Source of the DNA: Deltaproteobacteria bacterium
GTDB taxonomy: Bacteria > Desulfobacterota > Desulfuromonadia > Geobacterales > Pseudopelobacteraceae
Assembly: GCA_016219145.1 (NCBI GenBank)
Contig: JACRCG010000125.1
Location: forward strand, 1-17,488
Length of the DNA: 17,488 bases
Direction of reading: 5' to 3'
Each line of letters starts with the position of its first letter. Positions within the stretch are counted from its first letter, which is position 1. This document shows positions 14,078 through 17,488 of this stretch, in pieces. Made by a program: the position numbers and the translations under genes. The notes under the pieces are model-generated. The model saw only the letters and a program-made list of their open reading frames with translations. It ran no database searches and was not told where the DNA came from.

Positions 14078-17000
14078 ATGAAAAATCTCGGCTTTGCCGG
14101 TAAAATAGCGCGCGCCTTCATCAACTCCAAGCTTACTCCGCTGATAGTGGGAGCCTCTTTGCTGCTTGGACTCTTTGCCGTCAAGATGACCCCGCGCGAA
14201 GAAGAGCCCCAGATTGTGGTGCCGATGGTTGACATCTACCTGCCGATGCCCGGATCTATGCCCCAGGAGGTGCAGGAGCGGGTGGTCAAGCCCTTCGAGT
14301 CCAAACTGTGGGAGATCAATGGGGTTGAATACCTCTATTCAATGAGCCGTCCTGGCCTTGGAATCATCACCGTTCGTTTTCAGGTCGGGCAACCGATGGA
14401 AGAATCGCTGGTCAAGCTCTACAACAAGGTCATGAGCAACCGGACTCTGCTTCCGCCCGGCGCCCAGGAGCCGCTGGTAGTGCCCAAATCTATCGATGAT
14501 GTGCCGATCCTGGCGCTGACGCTCTGGTCGGAGCGTTACGACCACGGTACTCTGCGCGCACTGGCCGGAGAAGTAGCTGATGAACTGAAAAAAAGCGAGA
14601 ACGCGGCCGAGACCGAGATAAAGGGAGGTCTGCCCCGGCAGCTAAAGGTAATTCTGGATGCGACGCGCCTGGCCGGATACGGTCTGTCGCCGCTACAGGT
14701 CGCCGCTGCCATGCAAAAGGGGAACGTCTCGCTATCATCAGGAAGTTTTTCAGGAGCTGGCAGACAAATTCTGGTGGATGCCGGTCGTTTCCTGGAGAGT
14801 GCCGAGGCTGTCAAACGTCTGGTGGTAGGAGTCCACGCCGGCAAGCCGGTCTATCTGTCCGATGTGGCCAGGGTGGAGGATGGATTACAGGAACCTGACA
14901 ATTATGTATTCATGGGGCTGGGGCCGGGTGGGAAACCCGTAGGGGCGAACCGCGTTCGCCCTGTTGATGACCGCACCACAGCCGACACAGGCAACAAGGG
15001 CGCAAGCATTGCGCCCCTACAGTACAACATGAAGGCCGATTACCCGGCGGTAACGATCTCCGTGGCAAAAAGGAAAGGCGCCAACGCCACCTGGGTAGCT
15101 GAAGACCTGGTCAAAAAGATTGAATCGCTCAAAGGGAAGACCATTCCCTCCGACGTTCAGGTGACGATCACACGCAACTACGGCGAGACCGCCAGGGAAA
15201 AGAACAACGAACTGCTGTTCCATATGTTCCTGGCCGCCATATCGGTTACGATTCTGATCGCGCTCTTCATGGGGTGGCGCGCCGGTGCGGTGGCTGCCAT
15301 TGCGATACCGGTCACTCTGGCCCTGACCATGCTGATCTTCTACCTGATCGGCTATACGCTGAACCGAATCACTCTCTTCGCCCTGATTTTCTCGATCGGC
15401 ATCCTGGTGGACGATGCCATTGTAGTGGTTGAAAACATCCACCGCTACTTCACCACCACCGTACTGGAGCCGCTGGAAGCGGCCATTCAGGCAGTGGACG
15501 AAATCGGCAATCCGACCATACTGGCCACCTTTGCCGTAATCGCCTCAATCCTGCCGATGGGCTTTGTGGGTGGCCTGATGGGGCCCTACATGCGGCCGAT
15601 TCCGGTCGGAGCCAGCATGGCCATGCTCTTTTCGATGCTGATCGCCTTCATTGTAACCCCTTACTTTGCTTTCCGTTTCATGAGAGGTCAGACTCATCAC
15701 GGATCCGGAGCGGAGTCGCAGGACTCCCGGTTGACAGCATTTTATCGCCTCTGGATGGGAAGGCTGATTCACGAAAAAAGGCTGCGCTACGGCTTTCTTA
15801 CTGTGGTGGTAAGCCTTTTGCTCGTGTCATGTTCTCTGATTTACTTCAAGAGCGTAACGGTCAAGATGCTTCCTTTCGACAACAAGAACGAGCTTCAGTT
15901 GATCATTGATGCCCCGGACGGCACGGCGCTGGAGCAGACCGCCCGCATGACCCGCGAGATGGGCGACGCCCTCCGTCTGGTTCCTGAAGTAACCGATTTC
16001 CAGATGTACATCGGCTCCAGCGCACCTTTCAACTTCAACGGTCTGGTAAGGCATTACTATCTTCGCAAAGGGTCCAATCTGGCCGATATCCAGGTCAACC
16101 TGCTCCCCAAGGATGAGCGCAAAGACCAGTCCCACGACACAGCCAAACGGATCCGGCCGCTGGTAAAAGCGATTGCCGACAAGTACGGCGCACGGGTCAA
16201 GGTGGCTGAAATTCCACCCGGACCACCGGTGCTGTCCACCCTGGTAGCCGAGCTGTACGGCCCTGATGACGCCTCCCGGGCCGGCATGGCCGCCAAAGTC
16301 AAGGCGATCCTGTCCAAAACGGCCGGGGTGGTGGATGTGGACTGGTATCGCGAGGATGACCAGAGCAAGCTGACCTTCGCAGTTGACAGTGAAAAGGCCG
16401 CTCTCTCCGGTATTGCCGTGGAAGATGTAGCCAGAACCCTGCGGATTGCGCTGGAAGGTCAGGATGCCGGCCTCTTGCACCTGCCAAAGGAAAAAGAGCC
16501 GGTAGCCATCAACCTGCGCCTGCCGGCTGCGCAACGCAGTTCCGCCGCCGCTCTCTCATCAATCTACGTATCCGGCCCCGGCGGGAGCGTACCGCTCTCC
16601 CAGCTGGTGCGGATCAGCAGCGGCAGTGAAGAGAAGACGCTTTACCGCAAAAATCTCAAGAACGTGGTCTATGTCACCGCCGATGTAGCCGGACAGATCG
16701 AGGCGCCGGTGTACGCTATTTTGAAAATGCAGAAAGAGATCGACTCCCTGCCGACCCCGGACGGCCGGAAGATCGAAGTGCTGGCATCCAGGCAACCCTG
16801 GAGTGAAGAGCATATTGGCATGAAGTGGGATGGCGAATGGCATATCACCTTCGAAGTTTTCCGCGACCTGGGGATCGCCTTCGGCGCCGTGATGATTCTG
16901 ATCTATATCCTGGTGGTGGCCTGGTTCCGCGACTTCACAACACCGCTGGTGATAATGGCCCCCATCCCTCTGACGCTGATCGGCATTCTGCCGGGGCACG

Positions 17001-17371
17001 CCATGTTCGGAGCATTCTTTACCGCTACATCCATGATCGGCTTCATCGCTCTAGCCGGGATTATCGTACGCAACTCAATCATTCTGATCGACTTCGCCGA
17101 GATGAAACGCCGCGAGGGAATGGCCCTTGACGAGGCCATCATCGAGGCTGGTGCGGTACGCTTCCGCCCGATGCTGTTGACCGGCGCGGCAGTTGTTGTG
17201 GGCAGCTTCGTGATCGTATTTGACCCTATTTTCCAGGGGTTGGCCCTGGCAATGATGTTCGGGGAAATTGCCTCGACGACGCTGTCGCGGGTGACCATAC
17301 CGATTCTGTATTATATGGTGCAAAACTGGAAAGAACGACATAACGCGGTTGAATCAAAGGAGACGGTCTGA
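14078..17371 (+). CDS. RND-family proton-driven efflux permease
   Basis: This 1097-residue inner-membrane transporter of the AcrB/acriflavin-resistance superfamily is complete at both ends. Twelve helices in two related halves are expected. The helix 4 signature GILVDDAIVVVENIHRYF contains the proton-relay pair D445/D446 (AcrB D407/D408). The matching helix 10 segment is GIIVRNSIILIDFAE, where R998 replaces the AcrB lysine K940 and N999 is kept. Two large periplasmic loops contain the porter and docking domains. In the first, residues about 283-315 come from a palindromic DNA element (14925-15020) read in frame. It is somewhat longer than AcrB (1049), largely consistent with that insert. ATG 14078 follows the adaptor stop closely. 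With the two preceding genes it forms a tripartite exporter; drug or toxic organic substrates are more likely than metal ions, but this is not settled. Confidence 0.95.
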   Translation: MKNLGFAGKIARAFINSKLTPLIVGASLLLGLFAVKMTPREEEPQIVVPMVDIYLPMPGSMPQEVQERVVKPFESKLWEINGVEYLYSMSRPGLGIITVRFQVGQPMEESLVKLYNKVMSNRTLLPPGAQEPLVVPKSIDDVPILALTLWSERYDHGTLRALAGEVADELKKSENAAETEIKGGLPRQLKVILDATRLAGYGLSPLQVAAAMQKGNVSLSSGSFSGAGRQILVDAGRFLESAEAVKRLVVGVHAGKPVYLSDVARVEDGLQEPDNYVFMGLGPGGKPVGANRVRPVDDRTTADTGNKGASIAPLQYNMKADYPAVTISVAKRKGANATWVAEDLVKKIESLKGKTIPSDVQVTITRNYGETAREKNNELLFHMFLAAISVTILIALFMGWRAGAVAAIAIPVTLALTMLIFYLIGYTLNRITLFALIFSIGILVDDAIVVVENIHRYFTTTVLEPLEAAIQAVDEIGNPTILATFAVIASILPMGFVGGLMGPYMRPIPVGASMAMLFSMLIAFIVTPYFAFRFMRGQTHHGSGAESQDSRLTAFYRLWMGRLIHEKRLRYGFLTVVVSLLLVSCSLIYFKSVTVKMLPFDNKNELQLIIDAPDGTALEQTARMTREMGDALRLVPEVTDFQMYIGSSAPFNFNGLVRHYYLRKGSNLADIQVNLLPKDERKDQSHDTAKRIRPLVKAIADKYGARVKVAEIPPGPPVLSTLVAELYGPDDASRAGMAAKVKAILSKTAGVVDVDWYREDDQSKLTFAVDSEKAALSGIAVEDVARTLRIALEGQDAGLLHLPKEKEPVAINLRLPAAQRSSAAALSSIYVSGPGGSVPLSQLVRISSGSEEKTLYRKNLKNVVYVTADVAGQIEAPVYAILKMQKEIDSLPTPDGRKIEVLASRQPWSEEHIGMKWDGEWHITFEVFRDLGIAFGAVMILIYILVVAWFRDFTTPLVIMAPIPLTLIGILPGHAMFGAFFTATSMIGFIALAGIIVRNSIILIDFAEMKRREGMALDEAIIEAGAVRFRPMLLTGAAVVVGSFVIVFDPIFQGLALAMMFGEIASTTLSRVTIPILYYMVQNWKERHNAVESKETV
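14925..15020. repeat. Palindromic REP/MITE-like element inserted in frame in the RND permease gene
   Basis: Three hairpins are packed in 96 bp: CGGGT/ACCCG (14925-14929 and 14935-14939); GGGCGAAC/GTTCGCCC with a CGC loop (14943-14950 and 14954-14961); and GGGCGCAA/TTGCGCCC with a GCA loop (14998-15005 and 15009-15016). The last two are enclosed by terminal inverted repeats GTAGGGGCG (14939-14947) and CGCCCCTAC (15012-15020). TGTTG (14962-14966) and CAACA (14992-14996) pair across the spacer. The stretch encodes about 32 residues (GKPVGANRVRPV ... KGASIAPLQ) between family-conserved NYVFMG and DYPAVTISVAKRKGANA. From the first to the last arm the length is exactly 32 codons. No target duplication is visible. 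Copy number elsewhere is unknown. Confidence 0.72.
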
Positions 17372-17488
17372 TGTTCTGGTCCAAAAAGGCAAAACCAACT
17401 TTGGAAGGCATGGAATTAGCGGAAATCTGTCGGCATCAGGCCGAGGAACTGTATCGCTCCGGGAAATATCACTGCGCCGAAGCAGTAA
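17371..17488 (+). CDS. Start of a probable C_GCAxxG_C_C-type redox-associated small protein, 3' end missing
   Basis: Only 39 codons lie within the window. The ATG overlaps the permease stop TGA by one base and is preceded by AAGGAG at 17357-17362, so translation is clearly intended and coupled. The visible N-terminus is hydrophilic, with a helix-like stretch (MELAEICRHQAEELYRS) followed by GKYHCAEAV. The pattern YxCAEAV at the end of such a helix is how proteins of the C_GCAxxG_C_C family begin; these are cysteine-rich and linked with redox or Fe-S/heme chemistry. The diagnostic later cysteines lie outside the window, so the assignment is tentative. Its presence as the fourth gene in an efflux operon is unusual. 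Confidence 0.6.
   Translation, partial: MFWSKKAKPTLEGMELAEICRHQAEELYRSGKYHCAEAV

Noticed and set aside
13630..14235. Minus-strand open frame of 201 codons across the adaptor/permease junction
   Set aside because: Serine- and proline-rich translation typical of an antisense shadow; both plus-strand genes are well supported there.
14939..15020. CRISPR or transposon insertion breaking the permease gene
   Set aside because: There is no repeat-spacer array and no transposase; the frame continues across the segment and the family-conserved sequence resumes directly after it, so the gene is not a pseudogene.
15827..16534. Minus-strand open frame of 235 codons within the permease gene
   Set aside because: Shadow of a high-GC coding frame; the plus-strand RND sequence is unmistakable and the antisense translation shows no recognisable domain.

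Overview
The window most likely comes from a Geobacter-like or other Desulfuromonadia (Desulfobacterota) anaerobe. The evidence is a periplasm-facing multiheme cytochrome / Fe-S / NrfD quinol module, a monocluster ferredoxin paired with rubredoxin, a tol-pal locus with one-letter-similar landmarks to E. coli, and an RND efflux operon. This placement is inferred from gene content; no rRNA or other phylogenetic marker is present.

Layout. Positions 2-1117 hold the 3' end of an NrfD-type quinol-interacting membrane subunit. A 204-bp gap follows, with a sigma70-like promoter bracketed by two copies of a 10-bp near-palindrome. It drives a compact operon (1322-3893): anchored tetraheme cytochrome, Tat-exported four-cluster ferredoxin subunit, and a second NrfD subunit, closed by a strong hairpin terminator. 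This looks like a menaquinol:cytochrome oxidoreductase of the Cbc/Act/Nrf/Dsr type. A class-V PLP aminotransferase stands alone at 4040-5113. On the minus strand a ferredoxin-rubredoxin pair (5568 down to 5194) has its own near-consensus promoter. Divergent from it are a metallo-beta-lactamase-fold hydrolase and coaBC (coenzyme A biosynthesis). Next is the cell-envelope tolQ-tolR-tolA-tolB-pal locus (7558-11502), in which pal has its own promoter and terminator and no cpoB/ybgF follows. The last operon (11628 to the window end) encodes a complete tripartite RND pump: outer-membrane channel, lipoprotein adaptor and inner-membrane permease. It ends in a truncated small gene whose start resembles the C_GCAxxG_C_C redox-protein family. 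Its promoter carries a perfect 14-bp palindrome over the -10 region, a good candidate repressor site.

The most unusual feature is inside the RND permease gene. About 96 bp (14925-15020), made of three hairpins with 9-bp terminal inverted repeats, is read in frame and adds about 32 residues to a periplasmic loop. It looks like a mobile palindromic (REP/MITE-like) element domesticated as, or tolerated in, protein-coding sequence.

No rRNA, tRNA, CRISPR array, insertion sequence with transposase, or replication origin was seen. No gene-free stretch exceeds 300 bp.
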